Position numbers and translations under genes: made by a program
In this document: positions 45,132-53,852 of the stretch, piece after piece
How the letters are laid out: each line of letters opens with the position of its first letter
Numbering within the stretch: the stretch's first letter is position 1
Notes under the pieces: model-generated
The model's input: only the letters and a program-made list of their open reading frames with translations
Told to the model about the DNA's origin: nothing
Databases searched by the model: none
Source: Xylanimonas protaetiae
Lineage (GTDB): Bacteria; Actinomycetota; Actinomycetes; Actinomycetales; Cellulomonadaceae
Direction: 5' to 3'
DNA length: 64,000 nucleotides
NCBI RefSeq assembly: GCF_004135385.1
Contig: NZ_CP035493.1
Span: 3,415,440-3,479,439 of the forward strand

Positions 45132-45809
45132 TCAGGTGCCCGTCGCCGCCACCGCCGTCGCGACGGGGACGAGCCCGCTCGTCAGCTCCAGCGTGCGGCG
45201 CACCGCCGCACCCGAGACGACGAGCTCCGCGAGCACCATCGCCACGTCCGCGCGCGGCACGCTGCCGCGCGGCACGTGCCGGCCCGCGAGCGTGACGCGG
45301 CCCGTGCTCGGGCCGTCCGTCAGGGCGCCCGCGCGCACGATGGTCCAGTCGAGGCCCGTCGCCTTGAGCGCCTCCTCGGCCTGGGTCTTCGCGTCGAGGT
45401 AGGCCACCCACACGGGCGTCGAGCCCTGCGCCGCGGGCGCGCCCGCCCGGGTCGTCGAGATCTGCACGAACCGCCGCACGCCCGCCCGCTCCGCGGCGGC
45501 CGCGAGCAGGATCGAGGCGTCCCGGTCCACGGTGTACTTGCGCTCGGCGGTGGAGCCCGGCCCGGCGCCCGCCGCGAAGACCGCGGCGTCCGCGCCCTCC
45601 AGCACCTGCGCGACCGCCTCGACGTCGGTGTGCTCCAGGTCGAGCACGACGGCGGTGCCGCCCAGGGCCTCGACGTCGGCGACGTGCTCGGGGTTGCGGA
45701 CGATGCCGACGACGTCGTGCCCGCGGTTGGCGAGCGTGCGCGTGAGGGTGAGCGCGATCTTGCCGTGGCCGCCGGCGACGACGACGCGAAGCTTGGCACG
45801 GTGGGGCAC
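45132..45809 (-). CDS. NAD(P)-binding SDR-like oxidoreductase (atypical)
   Basis: 225 residues. Rossmann nucleotide loop VVAGGHGKIALTLTRTL, Arg for NADPH in GIVRNPEHV, AVFAAGAGPGS and the substrate-side VQISTTRAGAP...YLDAKTQAEEAL. This matches the YwnB/YhfK-like NAD(P)H-binding group rather than classical SDRs with YxxxK. GTG start at 45809 preceded by AGGAGG. Substrate unknown. Confidence 0.88.
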   Translation of the reverse strand: MPHRAKLRVVVAGGHGKIALTLTRTLANRGHDVVGIVRNPEHVADVEALGGTAVVLDLEHTDVEAVAQVLEGADAAVFAAGAGPGSTAERKYTVDRDASILLAAAAERAGVRRFVQISTTRAGAPAAQGSTPVWVAYLDAKTQAEEALKATGLDWTIVRAGALTDGPSTGRVTLAGRHVPRGSVPRADVAMVLAELVVSGAAVRRTLELTSGLVPVATAVAATGT

Positions 45810-45906
45810 GGCCGACCTCCTGGGGGCTCGCTCGGTGGGCGGCCGAGTCGTCCCTAGTCTTTCAGCGTCACCCGCCGCCCGCGCGCAATCCCGCCGGTGT
45901 GCCGCG

Positions 45907-45939
45907 TGCCGCGGCCGCCGTCATGCCGCGGCCGCCGTC
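45907..45939 (+). repeat. Short direct repeat near phosphotransferase 3' end
   Basis: TGCCGCGGCCGCCGTC at 45907-45922 and 45924-45939, with a partial third copy at 45944 that enters the coding end of the phosphotransferase gene. Confidence 0.75.
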
Positions 45940-45940
45940 G

Positions 45941-46602
45941 TCATGCCGCGGCGTAGCGGGCCACGAGCGCAGCCGCGTCGTCGAGCGTCTCGCGCTCGCG
46001 CTGGTTGGCGTTCGGGTTCCGGCGGCGCCAGGCGGTCGCCTCGTCGACGTGGTCCGCGAACGGCTCGGCCGCCGCGGCGAACGCGGCGAGCAGGCCGGCG
46101 CACGCGCCGCGCAGGACGTCCTCGTCGACGCCCGTGTCCGCGTACGCGTCGGGGGCGACCACGACCTGCGCGAGGATCGTCGCCGTCACGGCCACGTCGA
46201 GGCCGGGCGCGCCGACGCGGGCGTTCGTCCAGTCGAGCAGCACGGGGCCGCCCGCGCTCCAGTGCACGTTGAGGGGTGCAGGTCGAGGTGCAGCAGCGTG
46301 CCGCCGTCCCAGGGCAGCGCGTGCAGGCGGCGGTGCAGGTCGGCGAGCGCGACGCCCGCGTCGTCGAGGCTGAGGAGCCCGGCGCCGACCGCGGTCATGA
46401 GGTCCGGGCCGGCGACGCGCTCCAGGACCAGGTCCGGTCCCTCGTACGCGACCGCACGCGGGGTGGGGAAGCCGGCGTCCGCGAGCCGGCCGATCAGGTC
46501 GGCCTCGTGCCGCGCCGACCGGCCGTCGCGGTAGCGGCGCAGCACGCGCGCCTCGTCGAGCACGAAGACGTCGGCGTCTCGCCCGCGGGCCAGGAGCTCC
46601 AT
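45941..46602 (-). pseudogene. Aminoglycoside phosphotransferase-like kinase, frameshifted
   Basis: About 220 residues when frames are joined. Start ATG 46602, 7 nt after TAGCGT. Nucleotide loop RGRDADVFVLDE, then LLHLDLHP, the catalytic HxDxxPxN region, which is interrupted: the continuation LNVHWSAGGPVLLDWTNARVG (metal Asp in LLDWTNA) is in another frame. One base missing from the four-G run 46273-46276 explains it. Phosphotransferase/choline-kinase fold; substrate unknown. Confidence 0.83.
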
Positions 46603-46612
46603 GGGCGCGACG

Positions 46613-48544
46613 CTAGCCGTCGGCGAACAGCACGTCACCGTCGTCCGGCGGCGCGTCCGTCCCCTGGTCGGCCACGACGGCGAGCACGGCCTCGCCGTAC
46701 CGCTCCAGCTTGTTCTCGCCGACGCCGCTGACCCGCGCGAGCGCCTCGAGCGTGCCCGGCCGGGACGCCGCGATGCCGCGGAGCGTCGCGTCGCCGAAGA
46801 CGATGTACGCGGGCTTGCCCTGCGCCTTGGCCTCTCCCGCCCGCCACGCGCGCAGCGCCTCGAAGAGCGCGGCACCGGCCGCGGGGAGGTCCTCGGCGAC
46901 CGCGGCCTTCCGCGCCTTGGCGGCGCGGACCGGGCGGACGGGCTCGTGCCGCATGCGCACCTCGCGACGCCGCGCGAGCACCTCCCCCGACGCCTCCGTG
47001 AGCACGAGCGTGCCGTGCACGCCCTCGACCGTCAGGAGGCCCTGGGCGAGCAGCTGGCGCACCACGGCACGCCACTCGGGCTCCGCCAGGTCGGTGCCCA
47101 CGCCGAACACGGACAGCTCGTGGTGCCCGAACCGGCGGACCTTCTCGGTGTCCCGGCCGAGCAGGATGTCCACCACCTGCCCGACGCCGAAGCTCTGCCC
47201 CTTCTCGCGCGCGAGGCGCAGCACCGTGGAGAGCACCTTCTGCGCGGCGATCGTGCCGTCCCACGCCTCCGGCGGGGCCGTGCACGTGTCGCAGTTGCCG
47301 CACCGCTCCGCCAGGGTCTGCCCGAAGTACGCGAGCAGCTGCGCGCGGCGGCACTCGACCGTCTCGCACAGGGCCAGCATGGCGTTGAGGTGCATCCCGA
47401 GGTTGCGCCGGTGCGCGGCGTCGCCGTCGGACGTCTCGATGAGCTTGCGCTGCTGCACGACGTCGGCGAGCCCGTACGCGAGCCACGCCGTCGACGGGAG
47501 CCCGTCGCGGCCCGCGCGGCCCGTCTCCTGGTAGTACCCCTCGACCGACTTGGGCAGGTCGAGGTGCGCGACGAAGCGCACGTCGGGCTTGTCGATGCCC
47601 ATGCCGAACGCGATGGTCGCGACCATCACGACGCCGTCCTCGCGCAGGAACCGCGCCTGGTTCGCCGCCCGCACGGAGGCCGGCAGGCCCGCGTGGTACG
47701 GCAGGGCCTCGATCCCGTTCGCGACGAGCATGGCCGCCGTCTTCTCGACGGACGCGCGCGAGAGGCAGTAGACGATGCCGGCGTCGCCGCGGCCGCCCAC
47801 GTCCTTGTGGTCCGCGTGCCCGTGCTCGGCGTGCCCGTGCTCGGCGTGGCCGTGCTCGGTGCGCAGCAGGTCGAGCAGCTGCTTCTCCGGCCGGTCCTTG
47901 GGGACGATCCGGTAGGTGATGTTGGGCCGGTCGAAGCTGGAGACGAAGTGCCGGGCGCCCTCGAGGTCCAGGCGGTGGGCGATCTCCGCGCGCGTCGCGG
48001 CCGTCGCCGTCGCGGTCAGCGCGATGCGGGGCACCGCGGGCCAGCGCTCGTGGAGCATCGACAGCTCGAGGTAGTCGGGCCGGAAGTCGTGGCCCCACTG
48101 GGAGACGCAGTGGGCCTCGTCGATCGCGAACAGGGCGATCGTCGCCCGGTCCAGCAGGTCGAGCGTCGCGCGGCTGCGCAGGCCCTCGGGGGCCAGGTAG
48201 AGCAGGTCGAGCTCGCCGGCCACGAGGGCCCGCTCGACGGCGCGCCGCTCGTCGGACGTGAGCGTCGAGTTGAGGAACGCCGCCCGCACCCCGAGCGCCG
48301 CGAGCGCGTCGACCTGGTCCTGCATGAGCGCGATGAGCGGCGAGACGACGACGCCCGTCCCCTCCCGCACGAGCGCGGGGATCTGGTAGCACAGCGACTT
48401 GCCGCCGCCCGTGGGCATGAGGACGAGCGCGTCGCCGCCGCCGACGACGGTGTCGATGATCGCCGCCTGCTCGCCGCGGAACGCGTCGTACCCGAAGACG
48501 CGCCGCAGCACGTCGAGCGCGGGGCTGGTCGTCTGGGTCGTCAC
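46613..48544 (-). CDS. recQ: ATP-dependent DNA helicase RecQ
   Basis: 643 residues. Walker A MPTGGGKS (43-50), DEAH box [10 protein letters not shown] (142-145), motif VI region [11 protein letters not shown], the Zn-binding Cys set [11 protein letters not shown]...CGNCDTC, the RQC winged helix and a C-terminal HRDC domain (about 570-640). A His-rich insert of three EHGHA-type units plus DHKD (229-247) sits between the two RecA-like domains, coded by three 15-bp tandem repeats (47814-47858). GTG 48544 is chosen over a longer frame because TAGGGT lies 7 nt before it. Confidence 0.95.
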   Translation of the reverse strand: MTTQTTSPALDVLRRVFGYDAFRGEQAAIIDTVVGGGDALVLMPTGGGKSLCYQIPALVREGTGVVVSPLIALMQDQVDALAALGVRAAFLNSTLTSDERRAVERALVAGELDLLYLAPEGLRSRATLDLLDRATIALFAIDEAHCVSQWGHDFRPDYLELSMLHERWPAVPRIALTATATAATRAEIAHRLDLEGARHFVSSFDRPNITYRIVPKDRPEKQLLDLLRTEHGHAEHGHAEHGHADHKDVGGRGDAGIVYCLSRASVEKTAAMLVANGIEALPYHAGLPASVRAANQARFLREDGVVMVATIAFGMGIDKPDVRFVAHLDLPKSVEGYYQETGRAGRDGLPSTAWLAYGLADVVQQRKLIETSDGDAAHRRNLGMHLNAMLALCETVECRRAQLLAYFGQTLAERCGNCDTCTAPPEAWDGTIAAQKVLSTVLRLAREKGQSFGVGQVVDILLGRDTEKVRRFGHHELSVFGVGTDLAEPEWRAVVRQLLAQGLLTVEGVHGTLVLTEASGEVLARRREVRMRHEPVRPVRAAKARKAAVAEDLPAAGAALFEALRAWRAGEAKAQGKPAYIVFGDATLRGIAASRPGTLEALARVSGVGENKLERYGEAVLAVVADQGTDAPPDDGDVLFADG

Positions 48545-48611
48545 CCGGGGAACCCTACCCAGACCCACCGACGCCGCACCGCACCCTGTCCACAGGGGCG
48601 GCCCGCCGCGG

Positions 48612-49379
48612 TCACGCCTCGTCGAGGGTCGCCCGGGCCTCCGCCATGGCGGTGCGTGCGGCCCGGCTCGGCGTCTTCCTCACGAGGTCCTCCAGCGCGG
48701 CCATGAGCTCCCCGGCGTCCTCGGGGTCGCCGGAGCGCACCGCGAGCTCGATCGCGAACGCGAGCGCGCGGGCCCGGTCCACGGGCCGTACGTCGCCGGG
48801 CGCGCGGCGCAGCGCGCCGAGCAGCGCCTTGCGGGCCTGCGGCACGTCGCCGTGCGAGTCGGCGAGCACGACGGCGTTCTCGACGGCCTTCGCCAGCCGG
48901 GAGCCGCCCGCGGACGTCCACGCCACGGCGTCGCCCGCGGCCGGGGCCCTCTCGGCGGGCGTGCGCGACACCCGCACCCAGTTGCCCGCCGGGTCGATGA
49001 CGGAGAACCCGGACAGGCCGCCGTTGTTGGCCCGCTCGCGCGGGCGCGTGATGCGCGGGAAGCCCGTCACCGGCACCTTGCCATACAGCTCGCGTAGCCC
49101 CGCCTGGAACAGCTCGAAGAGCGGGCGCGTGTCCGGCACGACGATCGCGCACGTCGAGTGCGAGTGCTCCGGGTCCCACGCGTCCAGGCCGTAGTAGTGC
49201 AGGTCGATGCGGCCGAGCGCCACCGCGACGTACGGGTTCGGGCGCTGCTGGCGGTAGGTCTGCCGCAGCCCCAGCGCCGTCCAGAACGCAACCATCGCGT
49301 CGACGTCGGCGCACGGCAGCATGGGCACCATGACGGCCTGCGCAGCGACGTCGTCCGGGGTGGTCGGGGGCGTGGTCAC
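48612..49379 (-). CDS. VOC-domain protein with C-terminal helical extension
   Basis: 255 residues. N-terminal vicinal-oxygen-chelate (glyoxalase/bleomycin-resistance-like) domain: [64 protein letters not shown]...[14 protein letters not shown]. The C-terminal ~115 residues are helical and TPR-like ([54 protein letters not shown]). GTG start 7 nt after TACGCT. Fusions of this kind are seen in actinobacteria; role unknown. Confidence 0.85.
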   Translation of the reverse strand: MTTPPTTPDDVAAQAVMVPMLPCADVDAMVAFWTALGLRQTYRQQRPNPYVAVALGRIDLHYYGLDAWDPEHSHSTCAIVVPDTRPLFELFQAGLRELYGKVPVTGFPRITRPRERANNGGLSGFSVIDPAGNWVRVSRTPAERAPAAGDAVAWTSAGGSRLAKAVENAVVLADSHGDVPQARKALLGALRRAPGDVRPVDRARALAFAIELAVRSGDPEDAGELMAALEDLVRKTPSRAARTAMAEARATLDEA

Positions 49380-49550
49380 GCCTGCCAGCGTAGGTCGGCC
49401 CTCCGGGGCCCGCCCGCCGCGTCCCCGGGGACCGCGCGACCCGCGCCCAGGCATCCTCCCGGGCGCGCCAGCGGCCCGCCTCCCGCGCGGCTCCGGTGCG
49501 TCCAGCGCCATCGACCACGCACGACGCGCCGCTTGGGCAGGATGCCTGGC

Positions 49551-51116
49551 ATGCAGGCGATGCTCCCCCGGCTCAGCGACGGACCGTCGATCTACGACGT
49601 CGTCCGGAGCCACCTGACGCGCACCGGCGAGCTCGACGACCCGCTGCTCGACCTGCCCGACGACGCCCTGGTCGCTCCCGGGGCGGTCCGCTGGGCGCCG
49701 GGCGCGGTCGACGGCGTGATGACCCACCACACGTCGGGCTGCGACGGCGTCGCCGCGGCGCAGGTGCCGTGCACGACGCGCCTGGTCGTGGACGCGGCGG
49801 CGGACCCGTCGGAGCGGAACCTGCGCGCGCTGCACGTCGAGCTGTCCCGCGTCTCCCCGCTCGGCTACGTCGACGACCTGCTCGGCGCCGTGGCAGGCGC
49901 GGAGCCCAGCCCCGAGGGCCTGCACGCCGTCGCGCGCTGGCTCGTGACGACGTCGCCGCACCGCCGCGCGGTCAAGATCGGCATCGCCCTGCTGGGCATG
50001 GTCGGGTTCGACGCCGACGACGCCGACGTCGTGTGGACCCTCGCCCTGCACGAGGAGTTCACCCTCTTCGCGTCCGTCGCGCTGGCCCGCAACGACGACA
50101 AGCCCGACGAGATGCTGTGGCAGCTCGCGCGGCGCCTGCACGGCTGGGGCCGCATCCACTGCGTCGAGCGGCTCGCCACCGTCGACGACGACCGCATCAA
50201 GGATTGGCTGCTGCGCGACGGGTTCCGCAACACCGTGATGGTCGAGTACCTCGCGTGGACCGCCGCGACCGCGGGCGACCTCGTGGGCGTGCTGCGCGCG
50301 GACCCCGACCGGGAGCAGCTCACGGCCGCCGGCGAGATCCTGACCGCGCTGCTGAGCGAGGGCCCTACGTCCGACATCGGGACGTACGACGACGGCGAGG
50401 AGGCCGTCGGCCTGTTCGTCGAGCACCTCGTGGCCGACGACGGGACGCTCGACGACTTCGCGGCGGTCGAGGCCATCTACGACTTCCTCCAGGACGACGG
50501 GGCGTGGGCCACCGCGGCCCGGGCGCGATGGTCGCCCGTCCGCGCGCGCATCGTCGAGGAGTTCTGCACCGACATCCTGCGCCGGGACCACTGGCCCGCG
50601 CTCGTGGCCGAGGGGCTGCGCTCGGACGACCGCCGGGTGTTCGCGCGTGCGGACTCCGCCGCCGCGGAGCTCGGCATCGACACGTTCGACGTGCACGTGG
50701 CCCGCATCGTCCGCGACCCGCTGGGGTGCAGCTGGTTTCGCGCCTGGGCGCAGGCGGACACGATGCGCGCCGAGCTGCTCGCGTCCCTCACGCGCGACCT
50801 GCTGCCGCTCGACGAGCTCACCGGCGGCGGCCTCGACGCGCGGTGCGCGTCGGGCGCGCCCGCCGCGCACCGCGCGCTGGAGTGGTCCCTGCAGGCGCTC
50901 GGCGAGCACCCGGGCGTGGGCGGCGACCTGCTCCTCGCCGGGCTCTGCTCCCCCGGGACGCGTCACCGCGGTGCGGCCATGGAGTCCCTGTCGCTGTGGC
51001 CGCGGACGGCGTGGCCCGCCGCCGCGCGGGAGGCGCTGGCCGACCTCGCCGCGACCGACCCCGACCCGGGCAACCGGCCGCGTGCCCGCCGGCTCCTCGA
51101 CGACGGCTGCCCGTAG
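49551..51116 (+). CDS. Large hypothetical protein, HEAT-like
   Basis: 521 residues that I do not recognise. No signal peptide or membrane helix. Repeating helix pairs rich in Ala/Leu/Asp/Arg (for example LYHVELSRV-like, AVKIGIALLGMVGFDADDADVVWTLALHEEFTLFASVALARN, RRLHGWGRIHCVERLATVDDDRIKDWLLRDGF, LADLAATDPDPGNRPRARRLLDD) suggest an alpha-solenoid. A distinctive N-terminal segment, RWAPGAVDGVMTHHTSGCDG, precedes the repeats. ATG 49551 has CAGGAT 7 nt upstream. Monocistronic, between VOC and peptidase genes. Could be a scaffold or an immunity-type protein, but nothing proves either. Confidence 0.7.
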   Translation: MQAMLPRLSDGPSIYDVVRSHLTRTGELDDPLLDLPDDALVAPGAVRWAPGAVDGVMTHHTSGCDGVAAAQVPCTTRLVVDAAADPSERNLRALHVELSRVSPLGYVDDLLGAVAGAEPSPEGLHAVARWLVTTSPHRRAVKIGIALLGMVGFDADDADVVWTLALHEEFTLFASVALARNDDKPDEMLWQLARRLHGWGRIHCVERLATVDDDRIKDWLLRDGFRNTVMVEYLAWTAATAGDLVGVLRADPDREQLTAAGEILTALLSEGPTSDIGTYDDGEEAVGLFVEHLVADDGTLDDFAAVEAIYDFLQDDGAWATAARARWSPVRARIVEEFCTDILRRDHWPALVAEGLRSDDRRVFARADSAAAELGIDTFDVHVARIVRDPLGCSWFRAWAQADTMRAELLASLTRDLLPLDELTGGGLDARCASGAPAAHRALEWSLQALGEHPGVGGDLLLAGLCSPGTRHRGAAMESLSLWPRTAWPAAAREALADLAATDPDPGNRPRARRLLDDGCP

Positions 51117-51146
51117 GAGACGGCGGCTGCCCGCAGAGAGGGTCCG

Positions 51147-51818
51147 TCAGCCGGCCAGGTGGCGCCACCGCCCCTCGGACACGACTGTCACGTCCCCGTC
51201 GACGACGGTGATCGCCGTGTCGTCGTCGATCGCGTACGCCGGGTTGCCGAGCTTCTCCTGCCACGCCTCGGCCGCGGCGAGCGTGTTGGTGGGCAGACTC
51301 GGGTGCTCCAGGTGCGGGAAGATCGAGAACCCGACGACGCCGAGCGTCTCGTCGCCGCCGTCCGGGGCCTCCCAGCCGACGAACTCCTCGCCGATGCGCG
51401 GCGTCATCACCATGCTGCCCGCGCTCATGCCGAACCACACCGTGTCGGTGAGCTCGCCGAGCAGGTCGGCGAGCCCGGTCTGCCGCATCCAGTGCGCGAG
51501 GTAGACGGCGTCGCCGCCGGAGGCGAGCAGGACGTCGGTCTCGCGCACGAGCGGCACCCAGCGGTCCGCGGGGATGCTGGGCAGGGCGGTCAGCTCGAGC
51601 AGGCCCACGGACCTCCACCCGAGCTCGACCATGGGCTCGGCGGACCGGCCGGCGGCGAACTCCCACACGTTCCGACCCGGACCGGCCCACGGGTGGCCGT
51701 ACATCGCCGTCGGGATCGCGAGCGCGGTGCACTCCCCGACCGGCCTCGGCAGCAGCGCCTCGAGAGCCGCGCGGATGCTCGGGTTCTTGACGCCCGCGGA
51801 CGACAGCAGCAGCTTCAC
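51147..51818 (-). CDS. Peptidase E-like (S51) protein
   Basis: 223 residues. Class I glutamine-amidotransferase-like fold with the nucleophile Ser in VWFGMSAGSMVM; TDVLLASGGDAVYLAHWMR and the late FSIFPHLEHP with a candidate catalytic His. Peptidase E cleaves Asp-X dipeptides; some relatives act on cyanophycin or other peptides. GTG 51818 is the likely start (VKLLLSSAGVKN); CAGGAT lies 10 nt upstream. Confidence 0.88.
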   Translation of the reverse strand: MKLLLSSAGVKNPSIRAALEALLPRPVGECTALAIPTAMYGHPWAGPGRNVWEFAAGRSAEPMVELGWRSVGLLELTALPSIPADRWVPLVRETDVLLASGGDAVYLAHWMRQTGLADLLGELTDTVWFGMSAGSMVMTPRIGEEFVGWEAPDGGDETLGVVGFSIFPHLEHPSLPTNTLAAAEAWQEKLGNPAYAIDDDTAITVVDGDVTVVSEGRWRHLAG

Positions 51819-51946
51819 GACGGCTCCGATCCTGGCGGCTCCCCGCAGCGTAACCACCGGCGCGCCACGCGCACCCGGGCGAGGGCCACGGCAAGTTCCC
51901 AGGATGCTCCGAGCCTGCGGCGAGGTGGCCGGACGACGCTGGCGCG

Positions 51947-53350
51947 ATGACGTCGACGGCGGTCGCCCGCGGACACCTCCGCACGGGCACGAGGAGCACC
52001 CGCCGCTGGTGGCGCGCGGGGGCGCAGGCCGTGGTCTGGGTGACGTCGCTCGTCGTCGCGGTCACGTGGTTGCACGGCGGCGGCCTGGCGTCGCTGGCCG
52101 CCGGCGGCGGCGAGGCCGTCACCGCGCTCGGCCGGCTCGCGGGCCTGACCTCGGCGAACCTGCTGCTCTACCAGGTGCTGCTCATGGCGCGCGTGCCTGT
52201 GTTCGAGCGCGGCCTGGGCCGTGACGCGCTCGTCCGCGCGCACCGCACCACGGGGTTCTGGTCGTTCTGGCTGCTGCTCGCGCACGTCTTCCTGGTGACG
52301 GTCGGGTACGCCGCCACGGGTGGCGTCGGCGCCTGGACGCAGCTGTGGGACTTCGTGGTCACCTACCCGGGCATGCTGCTCGCGACGGCCGGGTCCGTGC
52401 TCCTCGTCGCCGTCGTCGCGCTGTCGGTCCGCGCGGCCCGGCGCCGGCTGCGCTACGAGTCGTGGCACCTGCTGCACCTGTACGCGTACCTGGGCGTGGG
52501 GCTGGCCGTGCCGCACCAGCTCTGGAACGGTGGCGACCTCCTGGTGTCCCTGCCCCTGACCGTCTACTGGTGGACGCTGTGGGCGCTCGCCCTGGCGTGC
52601 GTGCTCGCGTTCCGCGTCGCGGTGCCGCTGGTCCGCTCCGCGCGCCACCAGCTCCGCGTCGCCGCCGTCACGCCGGACGGCGACCGCGGCCTCCGCGTGC
52701 TGCTCACCGGGCGGCGGCTCGAGCGGCTCGGGACGCGCGCCGGGCAGCACTTCGTGTTCCGGTTCCTCGACGGGCCCGGCTGGACGCGCGGGCACCCGTT
52801 CTCGGTCGCGCTCGCGCCCGGCCCCCACGGGCTCGCGCTCGCCGTCCGCGTCGTCGGCGACGGCACGTCGCGGCTGGCCACGCTGCGGCCGGGGACGCGC
52901 GTGCTCGTCGAGGGGCCCTTCGGCACCATGACGGGCGAGTCCCGGCGGGCGCGGCACCTGCTCATGCTTGGCGCCGGAGCCGGCGTGGCCCCGCTCGTCG
53001 CGCTGCTCCAGGAGCAGCCGTGGGCCGGCGGCGAGGCCACGCTCGTCACGCGCGACAGCCGCCCCGACGACGCCCTGCTGACCGGGCCGCTCGCCGAGCT
53101 CGTGGAGCGGCGGGGCCTGCGCTGGTTCCGGCTCGACGGGCCGCGCGCGCCCCAGGGGCCGGCGTGGCTGCCCGCCGCGTACGGGGCGTGGTCGGGTCCG
53201 GAGCTGCTGCGCGGCGTCGTCGGGCGGGACCTGGGCGACCACGACGTGTACCTGTGCGGGCCGCTGCCGTGGATGGACGCCGTGCGCCGCGACCTCGCCG
53301 CGCTGCGCGTGCCCGCCGCCCGCATCCACGCCGAGTCGTTCGACGTCTAG
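51947..53350 (+). CDS. Ferric-reductase-like transmembrane flavocytochrome
   Basis: 467 residues. Six to seven membrane helices with paired haem-type His: HRTTGFWSFWLLLAHV and WHLLHLYAYLGVGLAVPHQL. The cytoplasmic part has the FAD motif HPFSVAL, the NAD(P) loop LMLGAGAGVAPLVALL and the NADPH-side YLCGPLPWMDAV. It moves electrons from cytosolic NAD(P)H across the membrane. The next genes, 13 nt and then 4-bp-overlap downstream, encode an FMN-carrying protein and its flavin transferase, so the likely acceptor is that protein or ferric iron. Confidence 0.9.
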   Translation: MTSTAVARGHLRTGTRSTRRWWRAGAQAVVWVTSLVVAVTWLHGGGLASLAAGGGEAVTALGRLAGLTSANLLLYQVLLMARVPVFERGLGRDALVRAHRTTGFWSFWLLLAHVFLVTVGYAATGGVGAWTQLWDFVVTYPGMLLATAGSVLLVAVVALSVRAARRRLRYESWHLLHLYAYLGVGLAVPHQLWNGGDLLVSLPLTVYWWTLWALALACVLAFRVAVPLVRSARHQLRVAAVTPDGDRGLRVLLTGRRLERLGTRAGQHFVFRFLDGPGWTRGHPFSVALAPGPHGLALAVRVVGDGTSRLATLRPGTRVLVEGPFGTMTGESRRARHLLMLGAGAGVAPLVALLQEQPWAGGEATLVTRDSRPDDALLTGPLAELVERRGLRWFRLDGPRAPQGPAWLPAAYGAWSGPELLRGVVGRDLGDHDVYLCGPLPWMDAVRRDLAALRVPAARIHAESFDV

Positions 53351-53363
53351 GAAGGAGAACCCC

Positions 53364-53852
53364 GTGAAGAGGATCCTGACGTGGCTCGCCGCGACGGCCG
53401 CCGGCGTCGTGCTGCTGTTCGGCTACCGCACGTCGACGCAGGTGGTGATGCCGTCGGCCGAGCCTGCGCCTGCCGGGACCGAGGCGGCTTCGACACCGGC
53501 GACGCAGAGCGGGTCGACGCAGAGCGGGTCGACGCAGAGCGGGTCGACGGGCGGGGCAGCCGGCGGCCTCCAGGACGGCACCTACACCGGCGCCGCCGCC
53601 GACACGAGGTTCGGCCCGGTCCAGGTGCGCATCACGGTCCAGGGCGGCGCCGTCACGGCCGCGACCGCCGTCGCGTACCCCACCGAGAGCCGCCGCGACC
53701 AGCAGATCAACGCCTCCGCGATCCCGGTGCTCGAGCAGGAGTCGGTGGGCGTCCAGGATGCTCAGCAGGTCGACATGGTCACGGGCGCCACCTACACGAG
53801 CGAGGGCTACGTGGGCTCGCTGCAGGCGGCGCTGGACGAGGCGCGCCCATGA
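53364..53852 (+). CDS. Membrane-anchored FMN-binding (RnfG/NqrC-like) domain protein
   Basis: 162 residues. N-terminal signal-anchor helix (KRILTWLAATAAGVVLLFGY), a low-complexity linker with three TQSGS units (15-bp tandem repeats 53501-53545), then an FMN-bind domain (about 72-160) ending in DMVTGATYTSEGY. The Thr of TGAT is the expected site of phosphoester FMN attachment by ApbE, encoded next. GTG start with AGGAAGGAG. Faces outside the cell; a probable electron carrier for the upstream reductase. Confidence 0.9.
   Translation: MKRILTWLAATAAGVVLLFGYRTSTQVVMPSAEPAPAGTEAASTPATQSGSTQSGSTQSGSTGGAAGGLQDGTYTGAAADTRFGPVQVRITVQGGAVTAATAVAYPTESRRDQQINASAIPVLEQESVGVQDAQQVDMVTGATYTSEGYVGSLQAALDEARP

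Noticed and set aside
47814-53545. Short tandem repeats (15-18 bp) considered as CRISPR-like arrays
   Set aside because: Repeats are directly adjacent without unique spacers, number only two or three, and mostly lie inside coding sequence; no cas genes are present.
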